The notes beneath the pieces were generated by a model. That model did not search any database. It was not told the DNA's origin and worked only from the letters and a program-made list of their open reading frames with translations. From contig NZ_CP157484.1 of NCBI RefSeq assembly GCF_045348435.1, positions 682,001-746,000 on the forward strand: DNA of 64,000 nucleotides, read 5' to 3'. Each line of letters begins with the position of its first letter. Position 1 is the stretch's first letter. The position numbers were made by a program, and so were the translations under genes. This document shows positions 1 through 8,213 of the stretch, piece after piece. Origin of the DNA: Alsobacter sp045348435. Its GTDB lineage: Bacteria; Pseudomonadota; Alphaproteobacteria; Rhizobiales; Beijerinckiaceae.

Positions 1-1
1 C

Positions 2-262
2 CTGCTGGCCGACCCCGACGAGAAGGCCCTGGCCACAGCCCTCGATTCGGCCGCCGAGGCGGCCCGCTCGGCCGTGGCTGCGGACGACTTCGAGGGCGCG
101 ATGTCGGCGCTCGCCCGGCTGCGCCCCGCGGTCGACGCCTTCTTCGAGAAGGTCACCGTCAACGCTCCCGACCCGCTCCTGCGCGCCAACCGGTTGCGGC
201 TCCTGTCGCGCCTGCGCGAGGCCACTCGGACGGTCGCGGATTTCTCCAGCATCGAGGGCTGA
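2..262 (+). CDS. glyS: Glycyl-tRNA synthetase beta subunit, C-terminal end (partial)
   Basis: This reading frame is open from the window edge and gives the last 86 residues of a protein. The text around DAFFEKVTVNAPDP and LLRANRLRLLSRLR matches the C-terminal DALR-type anticodon-binding end of bacterial GlyS, the beta chain of the alpha2beta2 glycyl-tRNA synthetase that charges tRNA-Gly in the cytoplasm. The start and the bulk of the gene lie left of the window. There is no downstream partner on this strand within about 110 bases, so it is probably the last gene of its operon. The recognition rests on a short tail only, but the tail is characteristic. Confidence 0.85.
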   Translation: MLADPDEKALATALDSAAEAARSAVAADDFEGAMSALARLRPAVDAFFEKVTVNAPDPLLRANRLRLLSRLREATRTVADFSSIEG

Positions 263-301
263 AGCGCCTGTGGATGGAGTTGATGACGGATCAGATCATT
301 T

Positions 302-330
302 TTGACATTAATTAATTTGTATTCTCTAAT
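302..330 (+). promoter_or_regulatory. Sigma70-type promoter before the 375 gene
   Basis: A perfect TTGACA (302-307), a 17-base spacer and TCTAAT (325-330) sit in a short AT-rich stretch after glyS. Transcription would begin near 337, about 38 bases before the ATG at 375. Promoters this close to consensus are uncommon in this GC-rich window. Confidence 0.6.
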
Positions 331-374
331 CTGCGCGGGCGCCGGCGTGCGGCGTTCGACTCGCAGGTTCCGTC

Positions 375-746
375 ATGACCGATCAGAACATGCCTCTCGA
401 GGTCATCGCAGCCCATTTCGGGCTGCTCGATGCCGAGCGTCAGCGTGACACTGCGTATCTGTGCCTTTTCGCGGCCGTGAAGGCCGTCGTCGAGCGCGAC
501 GCCGACGACGTGTCGTCGACCGAGTACGAGCATATCCGCTACGCCGTGGCCGTGTATGAAGAGGGCCTGTTCAGCCAGGCCATCCGCCAGCTGGTGCTGG
601 CGCAGCAGACCCGCAAGGCGATCGAGGGCGGAGCCGCCTTCGCCCCGGTCGGCCGGAAATACGCGTTCCGGCTGGCCATGCTGCGGCGCCGGATGGAGCT
701 GCAGCGGCTCCTGGCCCCGGTCGCCCTCCAGTCCCGGGCGTCCTAA
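375..746 (+). CDS. Hypothetical protein, alpha-helical, 123 aa
   Basis: I do not recognise a named family. The protein is soluble, has no signal peptide or membrane segment, and is predicted by eye to be mostly helical with alternating acidic and basic residues (for example VVERDADDV near residue 40 and RRRMELQRLL near residue 105). Codon usage is typical of the neighbourhood (G or C in third positions), which supports it over the long opposite-strand frame. It has its own good promoter at 302-330 and stands alone between glyS and a HAD phosphatase. Function unknown. Confidence 0.6.
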   Translation: MTDQNMPLEVIAAHFGLLDAERQRDTAYLCLFAAVKAVVERDADDVSSTEYEHIRYAVAVYEEGLFSQAIRQLVLAQQTRKAIEGGAAFAPVGRKYAFRLAMLRRRMELQRLLAPVALQSRAS

Positions 747-851
747 CGACCGCCGGTCGGCGATGGCGCGTCCGGCGCCCGCCGCCTCCGGCGCTGGACC
801 CTTCACCCCAAAACCACTACCACCGCGGACGTCTTGGCCGCGGGAGGCAGC

Positions 852-1559
852 ATGGGTCTCAAGGGAATCCTGTTCGACAAGGATGGCACCCTGATCGATT
901 TCGACGCGACCTGGGGTCCGGCCGCCTTCGAGGTGATGCGGACGCTGGCGCGCGGCGACGCCGCCGCCTTCTCGCGGCTGGTGGAGATCAGCGACTATGT
1001 GCTGGAGACGCGCACGTTCCGCCGCACCTCTCCACTGGTGGCCGGAAATTCCGGCGCTTTCGGACGCGACTGGGCGACCGCGCTCGGCCGGACCGACCAT
1101 GACGCCGTCGCGGGCGAGATCGACGCCCTCTTTCTCGAGCACGGCCGCAAGAACCTGAAGCCGATCGGCGAGCCGCTGGCGGTGATCAGGGAGCTCCTGC
1201 GGGACGGCTACCGGCTCGGGGTGGCGACCAACGACGCCGAGGCCTCCGCCCTCGAGCAGGCCGAAAGCCTGGGGCTGATTCCCCACCTCGACTTCATCTG
1301 CGGCTATGATTCGGGCCATGGCGGCAAGCCGGAGCCCGGCATGGTGCTGGCCTTCGCCCGCACGCTTGGCGTCCCGCCGTCCGACATCGCGCTGGTGGGC
1401 GACAGCACGCACGACCTACATGCGGCGCGGGCGGCCGGCGCGGTGGCGATCGCGGTCCTGACCGGCCCCGCGCTGCGCGACGAACTGGAGCCCCACGCCG
1501 ACCACGTCGTCGCCTCCATCGCCGAGTTGCCGGCTTTTCTGCGCGCGCTGGCGGCCTGA
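852..1559 (+). CDS. HAD-superfamily hydrolase, phosphoglycolate phosphatase-like
   Basis: The N-terminus has the HAD motif I DKDGTLIDFD (residues 9-18), where the two aspartates are the nucleophile and the general acid/base. Motif III (GGKPEPGM) lies near residue 158 and motif IV (GDSTHDLHAA) near residue 182. The length (235 aa) and an inserted helical cap after motif I fit the Gph/PGP subgroup, which removes 2-phosphoglycolate or similar small phosphoesters. The ATG at 852 is preferred over an upstream frame extension because GGGAGG lies just before it at 842-847. The substrate cannot be fixed from sequence. The gene ends five bases from the convergent MarR gene stop. Confidence 0.85.
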   Translation: MGLKGILFDKDGTLIDFDATWGPAAFEVMRTLARGDAAAFSRLVEISDYVLETRTFRRTSPLVAGNSGAFGRDWATALGRTDHDAVAGEIDALFLEHGRKNLKPIGEPLAVIRELLRDGYRLGVATNDAEASALEQAESLGLIPHLDFICGYDSGHGGKPEPGMVLAFARTLGVPPSDIALVGDSTHDLHAARAAGAVAIAVLTGPALRDELEPHADHVVASIAELPAFLRALAA

Positions 1560-1563
1560 GGCG

Positions 1564-2034
1564 TTATTCCGCCGCCTGGTCCGGGGCGTGCTCCGGCAGG
1601 GCGCGCACCTCCTCGCGCCACGCCACCAGGATCCGGTCGAGCGTCGCCAGGTCGGCCGCGGCGAGGCGGCCCAGCGTGGCGCCGATCAGCTGGCGCTGCA
1701 GGCTCAGCCCCTGTTCGGTGAGGGCGCGCCCCTGGGGCGTCAGGTGCAGGGCGTAGCTCCGGCGGTCGGCCGGCAGGGCCCGGCGCTCGACCAGCCCCTG
1801 CGCGGTCAGCCGGTCGATGAGGCCGGAGACGTTCCCCTTGGTGACATAGAGCCGCTCGGCGATCTCCTGCTGGCTGACGCCCTCGCGCTCGGACAAAGTG
1901 GAGAGCACGTCGAACTGCGGCAGCGACAGCCCGATTCGCTTGAACTCCTGGGCGGCGCGGCTGGTGATGCGGTGGTGCAGGCGCAGGAACCGGAACCAGG
2001 TCCGCAGGACGTCGCCGCTGTCGGGAGCATTCAT
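1564..2034 (-). CDS. MarR-family transcriptional regulator
   Basis: A 156-residue winged-helix protein. The wHTH core is visible as SQQEIAERLYVTKGNVSGLI (about residues 55-74), followed by the DRR wing motif (PADRRSYALHLTP, about residues 86-98). It is transcribed divergently from the acyl-CoA ligase at 2176, with a 141-base shared intergenic region. MarR proteins commonly repress a divergent neighbour and are released by an aromatic or acyl-CoA ligand, so control of that ligase is the likely role (inference). The start at 2034 gives the usual MarR N-terminal helix. The much longer open frame upstream on this strand is a GC-rich artefact. Confidence 0.85.
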   Translation of the reverse strand: MNAPDSGDVLRTWFRFLRLHHRITSRAAQEFKRIGLSLPQFDVLSTLSEREGVSQQEIAERLYVTKGNVSGLIDRLTAQGLVERRALPADRRSYALHLTPQGRALTEQGLSLQRQLIGATLGRLAAADLATLDRILVAWREEVRALPEHAPDQAAE

Positions 2035-2175
2035 AAGGGACGTGCCTCGCGCCGGGTTGTTCGCCTGCAAACTATTGACGCCGGGACGGCTTTCGCAAGC
2101 CTCGGTCTCGTTTAAAGTGAAGCGGAACCATAAGGGCGGCGCAACGCGCCCGAACACCCCGTTCCGGAGGAAACG

Positions 2176-3804
2176 ATGCTCGGATTGATGCAGGATTGGC
2201 CGCTTCTGATCCACCGGATCATCGACCACGCGGCGAAGCAGCACGGCCAGCGTCAGGTGATCTCGCGATCGATCGAAGGCCCGATGCACAGCATCTCCTA
2301 CGGGGAGATCCGGCAGAGATCCATGAAGGTCGCCCAGCGGCTCAGCCGCGATGGAATCCGCCTTGGCGACCGCGTCGCAACGCTGGCCTGGAACACATGG
2401 CGCCATCTGGAGTGCTGGTACGGCATCGCCGGACTGGGCGCGATCTACCACACCGTCAATCCGCGCCTGTTCGAAGAGCAGATCATCTATATCGTCAACC
2501 ACGCCGAAGACCGGATCCTCTTCCTGGACCTCACCTTCGTGCCGATGATCGAGAAAATCGCCGCGCGCATTCCCACCGTGGAGCGATTCATCGTCCTGAC
2601 CGACAGCGCCCACTTGCCGGCGACCAGCCTGAAGAACGCCGTCGCCTATGAGGACTGGCTGGCCGAGTGCGACGGCGACTTTCGCTGGGCGAACTTCGAC
2701 GAAAACACCGCGGCGGGGCTTTGCTACACGTCCGGCACGACCGGCAACCCCAAGGGGGTCGTCTACTCCCACCGCTCCAACGTTCTGCACGCCATGATGC
2801 TGATCCCCAAGGAGGCGTTCGGCCTCTCGCCCGGGGACGTGGTGATGCCGGTGGTGCCGCTGTTCCACGCCAACAGCTGGTCGCTGGCCTTCTCGGGCCC
2901 GATGTCCGGCTCCACCATGGTGATGCCGGGCGCCAAGCTGGACGGCGCCTCCGTGTACGACATCCTGGAGACCCAGAAGGTGAGCGTCACGGCGGCGGTG
3001 CCGACTGTCTGGCTGGGCCTGCTCGCCTATCTGGAGCAGACCGGCAAGCCGCTCTCGCACCTCAAGCGCGTGTTCATCGGCGGGTCGGCCTGCCCGCGGG
3101 CCATGACGGAAAAGTTCGAGCGCAACTACGGCGTCAACGTCATCCACGCCTGGGGCATGACGGAGATGAGCCCGGTCGGGTCGGTCTGTTTCGTCAAGCC
3201 GGAGCTGGGCGAGTTGCGCGACGACGCGCTCTACGACCTCAAGATGAAGCAGGGCTACGCGCCCTTCATGGTCGAGATGAAGATCGCCAATGACAAGGGC
3301 GATGAACTGCCCTGGGACGGCAAGACCTTCGGCCGGCTGAAGGTGAAGGGGCCGGCGGTGGCCAAGAGCTATTTCCGCGGCGAGGGCGGCCAGATTCTCG
3401 ACGAGGACGGCTGGTTCGACACCGGAGACGTCGCCACCATCGACGCGTACGGCTACATGCAGATCACCGACCGCGCCAAGGACGTGATCAAGTCGGGCGG
3501 CGAGTGGATCTCGTCGATCGACCTGGAGAACCTCGCGCTCGGCCATCCGGACGTGGCCGAGGCGGCGGTGATCGGCGTCGCCCATCCCAAATGGGACGAG
3601 CGGCCCCTCCTGATCATCGTGCCCAAGCCCAACGCCAACCCGGACAAGGACAGCCTCCTGGCCTTCATGCAGGGCAAGATCGCCAAATGGTGGATGCCGG
3701 ATGACGTCGTGTTCGTGCCCGACATCCCCCATACGGCGACCGGGAAGATCCAGAAGATGGAGCTGCGGGAGCGCTTCAAGGAGTATCGCTTTCCCGCCGC
3801 CTGA
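2176..3804 (+). CDS. Acyl-CoA synthetase, AMP-forming (fatty-acid/long-chain type)
   Basis: Adenylate-forming enzyme of the ANL superfamily, 542 aa. The P-loop signature YTSGTTGNPKG lies near residues 183-193, the A5 motif HAWGMTEMSP near 323 and the hinge/A8 region WFDTGDVATID then RAKDVIKSGGEWIS between about 414 and 443. The near-terminal TATGKIQKMELR carries the catalytic lysine. The reaction is carboxylate + ATP + CoA to acyl-CoA + AMP + PPi, in the cytoplasm. The overall text resembles the family annotated as long- or medium-chain fatty-acid-CoA ligase, but substrate assignments here are unreliable. GGAGGAAACG directly precedes the ATG. The divergent MarR gene probably regulates it. Confidence 0.9.
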   Translation: MLGLMQDWPLLIHRIIDHAAKQHGQRQVISRSIEGPMHSISYGEIRQRSMKVAQRLSRDGIRLGDRVATLAWNTWRHLECWYGIAGLGAIYHTVNPRLFEEQIIYIVNHAEDRILFLDLTFVPMIEKIAARIPTVERFIVLTDSAHLPATSLKNAVAYEDWLAECDGDFRWANFDENTAAGLCYTSGTTGNPKGVVYSHRSNVLHAMMLIPKEAFGLSPGDVVMPVVPLFHANSWSLAFSGPMSGSTMVMPGAKLDGASVYDILETQKVSVTAAVPTVWLGLLAYLEQTGKPLSHLKRVFIGGSACPRAMTEKFERNYGVNVIHAWGMTEMSPVGSVCFVKPELGELRDDALYDLKMKQGYAPFMVEMKIANDKGDELPWDGKTFGRLKVKGPAVAKSYFRGEGGQILDEDGWFDTGDVATIDAYGYMQITDRAKDVIKSGGEWISSIDLENLALGHPDVAEAAVIGVAHPKWDERPLLIIVPKPNANPDKDSLLAFMQGKIAKWWMPDDVVFVPDIPHTATGKIQKMELRERFKEYRFPAA

Positions 3805-3853
3805 GGGCGCAAGGCCGGTGACGATCCTCCGGGCCGCGGTGTAGAACGTCCTG

Positions 3854-4633
3854 ATGCGCCGTCTCGTCGTCGACCTGCCGTTTTCGCGCGCCGCTCTGTG
3901 GAGCGGACGCATGACCATGTTCGCCTTGGCGACCGTGCTGCTGGGCGTGGCGCTGGGCCGGACGGAGCGGATCGAGACGCCCGCCGCCCTGGTGGTGCTC
4001 GGCGCCGGCCTCGTGGTGGCGATCGCGGCGGTGCTGCTCGCGGTCGCCGCCTTCTTCATGATCTGGGGCGACGGGCGGCCCGGCTTCGGCAAGGCGCTCG
4101 GCGCCTTTCTGGTGGCGGGCGCGCTGGTCGCGTTCCCGGCCTGGCTGGGGCTGGAGGCCGTGCGCCTGCCGCGCCTGCACGACGTCAGCACCGACATGGC
4201 CGATCCGCCGGCCTTCTCGCGCTCCAGGCGCGCGCTGGAGATGCGGGGAGGGCGCCTCCTCACCGAGCCTCCGGCCGCCTCGCGCGAGACGATCCGGACG
4301 GCCTATCCGGGCGTCGCCCCGCTCACGCTCGAGATCACCGCCCAGGAGGCGTTCCAGCTCGCCATGAAGGCCGCCCAGCAGCGGGGCTGGACCATCATCG
4401 AGAGCGCCGCCCCGGGCGGGCGCACCGGCGTGGGCCGCATCGAGGCCATCGACCACTCCCTGATCATGCGCTTTCCGCTCGACGTGACGGTCCGGATCCG
4501 GCCGCTGGCCAACGGCGCCCGCATCGACGTCCGGTCCGCCTCACGGGTCGGCGCGCACGACCTCGGCGCCAACGCCACCCGGATCCAGACCTTCATGGCC
4601 GCGCTCCAGGAACTGGCGGACAACCGGGATTAG
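3854..4633 (+). CDS. DUF1499 membrane-anchored protein
   Basis: A 259-residue protein with three hydrophobic segments in the first 110 residues (around 15-35, 45-75 and 82-100). A soluble C-terminal half carries the DUF1499 pattern: YPGVAPLTLEITAQEAFQLA, then GWTIIESAAPGGRTGVGRIEA, and a final VRIRPLANGARIDVRSASRVG followed by the DLGANATRIQTFMAAL helix. DUF1499 proteins are widespread in alphaproteobacteria and plants without a defined biochemical role. The gene follows the acyl-CoA ligase by 49 bases in the same direction and may be cotranscribed. No catalytic residues can be named. Confidence 0.8.
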   Translation: MRRLVVDLPFSRAALWSGRMTMFALATVLLGVALGRTERIETPAALVVLGAGLVVAIAAVLLAVAAFFMIWGDGRPGFGKALGAFLVAGALVAFPAWLGLEAVRLPRLHDVSTDMADPPAFSRSRRALEMRGGRLLTEPPAASRETIRTAYPGVAPLTLEITAQEAFQLAMKAAQQRGWTIIESAAPGGRTGVGRIEAIDHSLIMRFPLDVTVRIRPLANGARIDVRSASRVGAHDLGANATRIQTFMAALQELADNRD

Positions 4634-4709
4634 CGTCGCGGAAAGACGGCATCCTTCTCCGGCCGGGGAGAGTTGAGGGTCAGGACGGAAGCGCAACCTG
4701 GGAGCGGAC

Positions 4710-4886
4710 ATGCCGCGCAACGACATCGCCGCCATCATCGGGCTCATCGTGGCCTTCTGGTACGTCTTCGCCGGGCCGGGGCGGGCCCAGGGTCTACGCA
4801 ACCCGCGGGCGATCGGCATGGCCCTGGCCGCCTTCGCGGTCGCCTTCGCGATCACCTGGATCGTGCTGAGGCTCCTAAACTACTAA
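4710..4886 (+). CDS. Small membrane protein, 58 aa
   Basis: A short open frame with a good ribosome site (GGGAGCG ending six bases before the ATG). It encodes two hydrophobic segments separated by a short basic loop: AAIIGLIVAFWYVFAG (about residues 7-22) and IGMALAAFAVAFAITWIVL (about 36-54). The G/C third-position bias is maintained throughout, and the frame stops just before a repeat and terminator region. It follows the DUF1499 gene by 76 bases. The family is not recognised; small two-helix membrane proteins of this kind are common and rarely characterised. Confidence 0.6.
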   Translation: MPRNDIAAIIGLIVAFWYVFAGPGRAQGLRNPRAIGMALAAFAVAFAITWIVLRLLNY

Positions 4887-4894
4887 AGCATGCT

Positions 4895-4921
4895 GCGAAA
4901 AGGTGGAAACCGGCTTTTCGC
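4895..4921. repeat. Palindromic intergenic repeat, GCGAAAAG type
   Basis: Arms GCGAAAAG (4895-4902) and CTTTTCGC (4914-4921) enclose a GTGGAAACCGG core. Elements of this form (GCGAAAAG-N-CCGG-CTTTTCGC) recur in intergenic DNA of many Rhizobiales. Only one copy is visible in this window. Confidence 0.6.
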
Positions 4922-4950
4922 GCCAAAGCATGCGACCACCGAGACACGAG

Positions 4951-4984
4951 AGCATGCTGTGTTTTCGTCGAAACACAGCATGCT
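4951..4984. terminator. Perfect 14-bp hairpin between convergent genes
   Basis: AGCATGCTGTGTTT (4951-4964) and its exact complement (4971-4984) surround a six-base TCGTCG loop. It lies between the ends of the 4710 gene (+) and the 4992 gene (-), with a T run inside the stem on each strand. That is consistent with a bidirectional terminator or a structured repeat. Confidence 0.6.
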
Positions 4985-4991
4985 TGAGCGC

Positions 4992-5903
4992 TCAGGCCTT
5001 GCGGTAGCGCCCGGCGAGGCTGGGCAGACCCTCCGTCGCGACCACGCCGCGGCGCGCCAGATCCTCCAGATGGGCGAACACCGAGAGGGCGGCCGCGCCG
5101 TGCAGGGCGGGAGCGAGGCCCTCGTAGAGCTTCGGCACGATCTCGGCGATCAGTCCGTCGCCGGCCGCCACCCGGTCCAGGATGGACGCCTCGCGCTGGC
5201 GGCGGTGATGGACCAGCGCCCGCACGAACCGCGACGGGTTGACCACGGGTCCGCCGTGGCCCGGCCAGTACACCCGGTCGTCCCGCGCCTGCAACTTGGC
5301 GAGCGAGACCATGTAGTCTCCCATCGCGCCGTCCGGCGGCGCGACGATGGTGGTCGACCACGCCATCACGTGGTCGCCCGAGAAGAGCGCGCCTTCCTCC
5401 TCCAGCCCGAAAGCCAGGTGGTTCGCCGTATGCCCGGGCGTCTCGACGGCCGTCAGCGTCCAGCCGGGGCCGCGGATCGCGTCGCCCTCGGCGGTGATGC
5501 GGTCCGGCGCGTAGTCCCGGTCCGCGCTCGCGTCCAGCCGGTTGCTCTCGCCTGCCGCCAGCGGCCGGGAGGCCGTGTGCGGGGCGCAGCCGACGACCGG
5601 CGCCCCCGTGGCCGCCTGCAGGGCCCGGCTTGCGGGCGAGTGGTCGCGATGGGTGTGGGTGACGACGATGTGGCTGACGCGCTCGCCCGCCAGGGCCGCC
5701 AGGAGCCTCTCCACATGGCCCGGATCGTCGGGGCCGGGATCGAGGACGGCGACCTCGCCCCGTCCCACCACATAGGTGCAGGTGCCCGTGAAGGTGAAGG
5801 GCCCGGAATTGCCTGCCACCATGCGGCGGATCAGGGGGCTCACCTCCCGCAGCTGTCCGGGCGGGTCGTCGAAGCTGCGGTCGAAGGGGATGTCGTCGGC
5901 CAT
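4992..5903 (-). CDS. MBL-fold metallo-hydrolase (LACTB2/glyoxalase II-like)
   Basis: A 303-residue metallo-beta-lactamase-fold hydrolase. The metal motif HTHRDHSPAS (about residues 102-111) supplies the dinuclear zinc ligands. A second ligand region is ETPGHTANHLAFG (about 155), followed by the SGDHVMAW aspartate motif (about 177), with a terminal PGHGGPV histidine (about 215). The C-terminal winged-helix-like tail (HHRRQREASIL onward) is typical of the LACTB2 subgroup, some of which cleave thioesters or RNA. The substrate is unknown. The start at 5903 is supported by the N-terminal conserved block (PLIRRMVAGNSGPFTFTGT). Confidence 0.85.
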   Translation of the reverse strand: MADDIPFDRSFDDPPGQLREVSPLIRRMVAGNSGPFTFTGTCTYVVGRGEVAVLDPGPDDPGHVERLLAALAGERVSHIVVTHTHRDHSPASRALQAATGAPVVGCAPHTASRPLAAGESNRLDASADRDYAPDRITAEGDAIRGPGWTLTAVETPGHTANHLAFGLEEEGALFSGDHVMAWSTTIVAPPDGAMGDYMVSLAKLQARDDRVYWPGHGGPVVNPSRFVRALVHHRRQREASILDRVAAGDGLIAEIVPKLYEGLAPALHGAAALSVFAHLEDLARRGVVATEGLPSLAGRYRKA

Positions 5904-6096
5904 GGTGTCTCGTCGAGGGGCCAGCGCCCAGGCGGGGCGACGATGGTCCGCATCCCGCGCCGGGCTGATCTTTGGTCGAGGGCATGGCGGCCTTGTGGCC
6001 GTCCGCGCGAGACCCTATAGGTCGAAGCTAGGATCGGATAGGGGGCGAATCCCCCGCCAGGACGCCGACCACGACTAGCGCCGAAAGGTTTCCCGC

Positions 6097-6696
6097 ATGG
6101 CCGCGCAGCCGCTTCCCACCACGCTCGCCTCCGCTTTCTGGCCCGCCCGCGACGACGCGGCCGGCCTGGCCCGCTCCGTGCTGCTGGTGCTCGCCGGCAC
6201 GGCGCTGCTGACGCTGTCGGCCAAGCTGAAGGTTCCGTTCTATCCGGTGCCCATGACGATGCAGACGCTGGTGGTGCTCTGGCTCGGCGCCGCCTATGGC
6301 TCGCGCCTCGCGGCCGTCACGGCGATCGCGTACCTGCTCGAGGGCGCTCTTGGCCTGCCGGTCTTCGCCGACACGCCGGAGCGCGGCATTGGCCTCGCCT
6401 ACATGATGGGCCCGACCGGCGGCTATCTGCTCGGCTTCGTCGCCGGCGCCTATCTGGTGGGCGTGCTGTGCGAGCGCGGGCTGGGCCGTTCGCTGGTCGG
6501 CATGGGCGTGGCGATGACGCTCGGCCACCTCGCGATCTTCGCCTTCGGCTTCGGCTGGCTCGCCATGGCGATCGGCGCCGCCAAGGCCTGGACGCTCGGC
6601 GTTGTCCCCTTCTTCGCCGCCACGGCGCTGAAGACCGCGCTGGGCGCCGCGATGGTGCCGGCCGTGTGGAGCGTCGTGGACAAGCGTCGCGCCTGA
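6097..6696 (+). CDS. bioY: Biotin transporter BioY (ECF S-component)
   Basis: A 199-residue integral membrane protein with six hydrophobic segments. It carries the BioY landmark text TLSAKLKVPFYPVPMTMQTL (about residues 44-63), a GPTGGYLLGF motif near 108, and a C-terminal PFFAATALKTALGA helix. BioY is the substrate-binding subunit for biotin uptake; it works alone or with EcfAT ATPase/transmembrane units, none of which are encoded nearby. The gene stands alone and is followed by a clear hairpin at 6721. No biotin-repressor (BirA/BioR) site was recognised with confidence upstream. Confidence 0.92.
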   Translation: MAAQPLPTTLASAFWPARDDAAGLARSVLLVLAGTALLTLSAKLKVPFYPVPMTMQTLVVLWLGAAYGSRLAAVTAIAYLLEGALGLPVFADTPERGIGLAYMMGPTGGYLLGFVAGAYLVGVLCERGLGRSLVGMGVAMTLGHLAIFAFGFGWLAMAIGAAKAWTLGVVPFFAATALKTALGAAMVPAVWSVVDKRRA

Positions 6697-6720
6697 CACG
6701 CGCGGACAGCGATCAGTGAG

Positions 6721-6745
6721 AACGGCGCCTGCGGGCGCCGTTTGC
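6721..6745. terminator. Hairpin after bioY
   Basis: AACGGCGCC (6721-6729) pairs with GGCGCCGTT (6734-6742) across a TGCG loop and is followed by TTGCTTG. It separates bioY (+) from the convergent permease gene (-). Confidence 0.65.
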
Positions 6746-6771
6746 TTGTGGAGCCGAGAGGGCCGGCTGGC

Positions 6772-7533
6772 CTAGGCCGCCGCGCCGTACTGCTTCCAGA
6801 AGAAGAAGGCGGTCAACCCGACGCCGAGCGCCAGGATGGCGAGCTTGATGTGCTTCGGGTTCACCTTCTTGGCGCCCTTGGCGCCCAGCACGCCGCCCGC
6901 GATCCCGGCGAGCGCCATGGCGATCGTCTCGGGCCAGCGCACGATTCCGGCCCCCGCGAAGGCGACGACCGCCGCGCCGTTCATCAGCGTCGCCAGCAGG
7001 ATCTTCAGCCCGTTCATGGCGTGGATGTCCCGCAGCCCGAACAGCGTCAGGGCCGCGAGCATCAGGAAGCCGATGCCGCCGCCGAAATAGCCGCCATAAA
7101 CCGAGATCGCGAACTGCGTCGCCAGGACGGCCGTCGGCCCGAGGGAGTAGCGCTTCAGCGCGGCGGGGCTGGACAGGTTGCCCCAGGCGAACACCGCCGT
7201 GGCGAACAGCATCAGGAACGGAACGAGGCGCGCGAAGGCTTCGTTGGACGTGAACAGCAGCAGGAGCGCGCCGATGAGGCCGCCGACCAGGCTGACGGCC
7301 ACGAAGGCCGGCACGTTCACCTGCGTGATTGACTGGATGTCGCGCCGGTAGGTCCAGGCGCTCGCGCCCTGGCCGGGAAACAGCGCCACCGTCGAGGACG
7401 CGTTGGCGGCCAGCGGCGGCACGCCGGCGAAGACCAGGGCCGGAAAAGTCAGGAAGGCGCCGCCGCCCGCCACGGCGTTGACCACGCCAGCCGCGAAGGC
7501 CGCCAGCATCAGAAGCGCGAAGGTGAGGATCAT
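6772..7533 (-). CDS. TauE/SafE-family membrane permease (sulfite exporter family)
   Basis: A 253-residue protein with about eight hydrophobic segments. The family's paired glycine-rich repeats are visible: GVVNAVAGGGAFLTFPAL near residues 17-34 and SVYGGYFGGGIGFLMLAA near 124-141. TauE/SafE (DUF81) proteins export sulfite, sulfoacetate or other organic anions, or take up sulfur compounds; the substrate here is unknown. It ends about 30 bases from the bioY terminator and is followed on the same strand, after a nine-base gap upstream, by the VapBC pair. Confidence 0.85.
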   Translation of the reverse strand: MILTFALLMLAAFAAGVVNAVAGGGAFLTFPALVFAGVPPLAANASSTVALFPGQGASAWTYRRDIQSITQVNVPAFVAVSLVGGLIGALLLLFTSNEAFARLVPFLMLFATAVFAWGNLSSPAALKRYSLGPTAVLATQFAISVYGGYFGGGIGFLMLAALTLFGLRDIHAMNGLKILLATLMNGAAVVAFAGAGIVRWPETIAMALAGIAGGVLGAKGAKKVNPKHIKLAILALGVGLTAFFFWKQYGAAA

Positions 7534-7542
7534 GGGGCGAAG

Positions 7543-7908
7543 CTACCGTTTGTAAGGAACTCGGACCCGGTCATCCCCGGAAGGAAAGTCCTTGGTGTTG
7601 CGGGTCACGAAAAGTCGATCTTCGGCTCTCGCCGTCGCCCAAATCACTGAATCGGGCAGCTTCAATCTGTGAGACTGCCTGATTCGAACGGCTTCCTCGG
7701 CGATGTCGGGACGGATCTCGACGACGTTGAAGCTCGACATGAAGAGTCGGGTGGCTTCCGACAGGTGTTCCGGAGTGCCGACGAGAACCTCGATCCATGT
7801 GATGATGCTGATCGCAGGGTCGGCATGCCGATGGATCTCGGCCCTTGCTTTCTCAACATCGTTCAGGAAGTCGATGAGGATATTCGTGTCGAGGAGTACC
7901 CTCACCAC
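7543..7908 (-). CDS. vapC: PIN-domain ribonuclease toxin (VapC family)
   Basis: A 121-residue PIN-domain protein that starts MVRVLLDTNILIDF with the first catalytic aspartate (D7). The conserved glutamate is in SIITWIEVLVG (about residue 40), and the C-terminal acidic motif is LPDSVIWATARAEDRLFVTRNTKDF (split aspartates at about 88 and 105). VapC toxins cleave specific RNAs, often initiator or other tRNAs, using Mg2+. The gene overlaps its antitoxin by seven bases, the usual translationally coupled arrangement. All acidic active-site positions look intact, so the toxin should be functional. Confidence 0.85.
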   Translation of the reverse strand: MVRVLLDTNILIDFLNDVEKARAEIHRHADPAISIITWIEVLVGTPEHLSEATRLFMSSFNVVEIRPDIAEEAVRIRQSHRLKLPDSVIWATARAEDRLFVTRNTKDFPSGDDRVRVPYKR

Positions 7909-8117
7909 TCGGCGCGCAACTTGCGCTCATACTCCAGGCCGTCGACCTCGTGGTGTCCCCAGAGACCGAAAGCGGCGTCGATGCGCTGGCGTTTCAGGCG
8001 CGCGAGATAGTCGGCGAGGGCGGCTTCGATCACCTCCTCGCGAGACTTTCCGGTCTCACGGGCGACGTCGTCGAGGACGCGCAAATCTGCTTCGCTCAGG
8101 TCGACAGTCGCACGCAT
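7902..8117 (-). CDS. vapB: Ribbon-helix-helix antitoxin (VapB-like)
   Basis: A 71-residue protein with an N-terminal ribbon-helix-helix (RATVDLSEADLRVLDDVA, then TGKSREEVIEAALADYL) and a C-terminal tail (FGLWGHHEVDGLEYERKLR) that would wrap the PIN toxin. RHH antitoxins bind their own promoter as dimers and neutralise VapC. It precedes vapC in the same direction with overlapping stop and start, which identifies the pair. The module lies between the oxalate operon terminator and a permease gene. Confidence 0.85.
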   Translation of the reverse strand: MRATVDLSEADLRVLDDVARETGKSREEVIEAALADYLARLKRQRIDAAFGLWGHHEVDGLEYERKLRAEW

Positions 8118-8164
8118 GACGCACCGATCTCCATCGGGCTTGATTATAGGTCAGCGACGGAGAA

Positions 8165-8194
8165 ACAAAAAGGCCGGGATCTCGCGATCCCGGC
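8165..8194 (-). terminator. Rho-independent terminator of the gntR-oxc-frc operon
   Basis: On the minus strand a perfect 10-bp stem (GGCCGGGATC / GATCCCGGCC, arms 8171-8180 and 8185-8194) with a four-base loop is followed directly by TTTTTGTTTC. It is 20 bases past the frc stop, as expected for intrinsic termination. Confidence 0.85.
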
Positions 8195-8213
8195 CAGTCG
8201 GAGTGGAGGAGGG

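Noticed and set aside
1564..4263. An 899-codon open frame on the minus strand running opposite to the acyl-CoA ligase and DUF1499 genes
   Set aside because: Only its last 156 codons match a family (MarR). The rest is Arg/His/Gly-rich antisense text of two well-supported genes.
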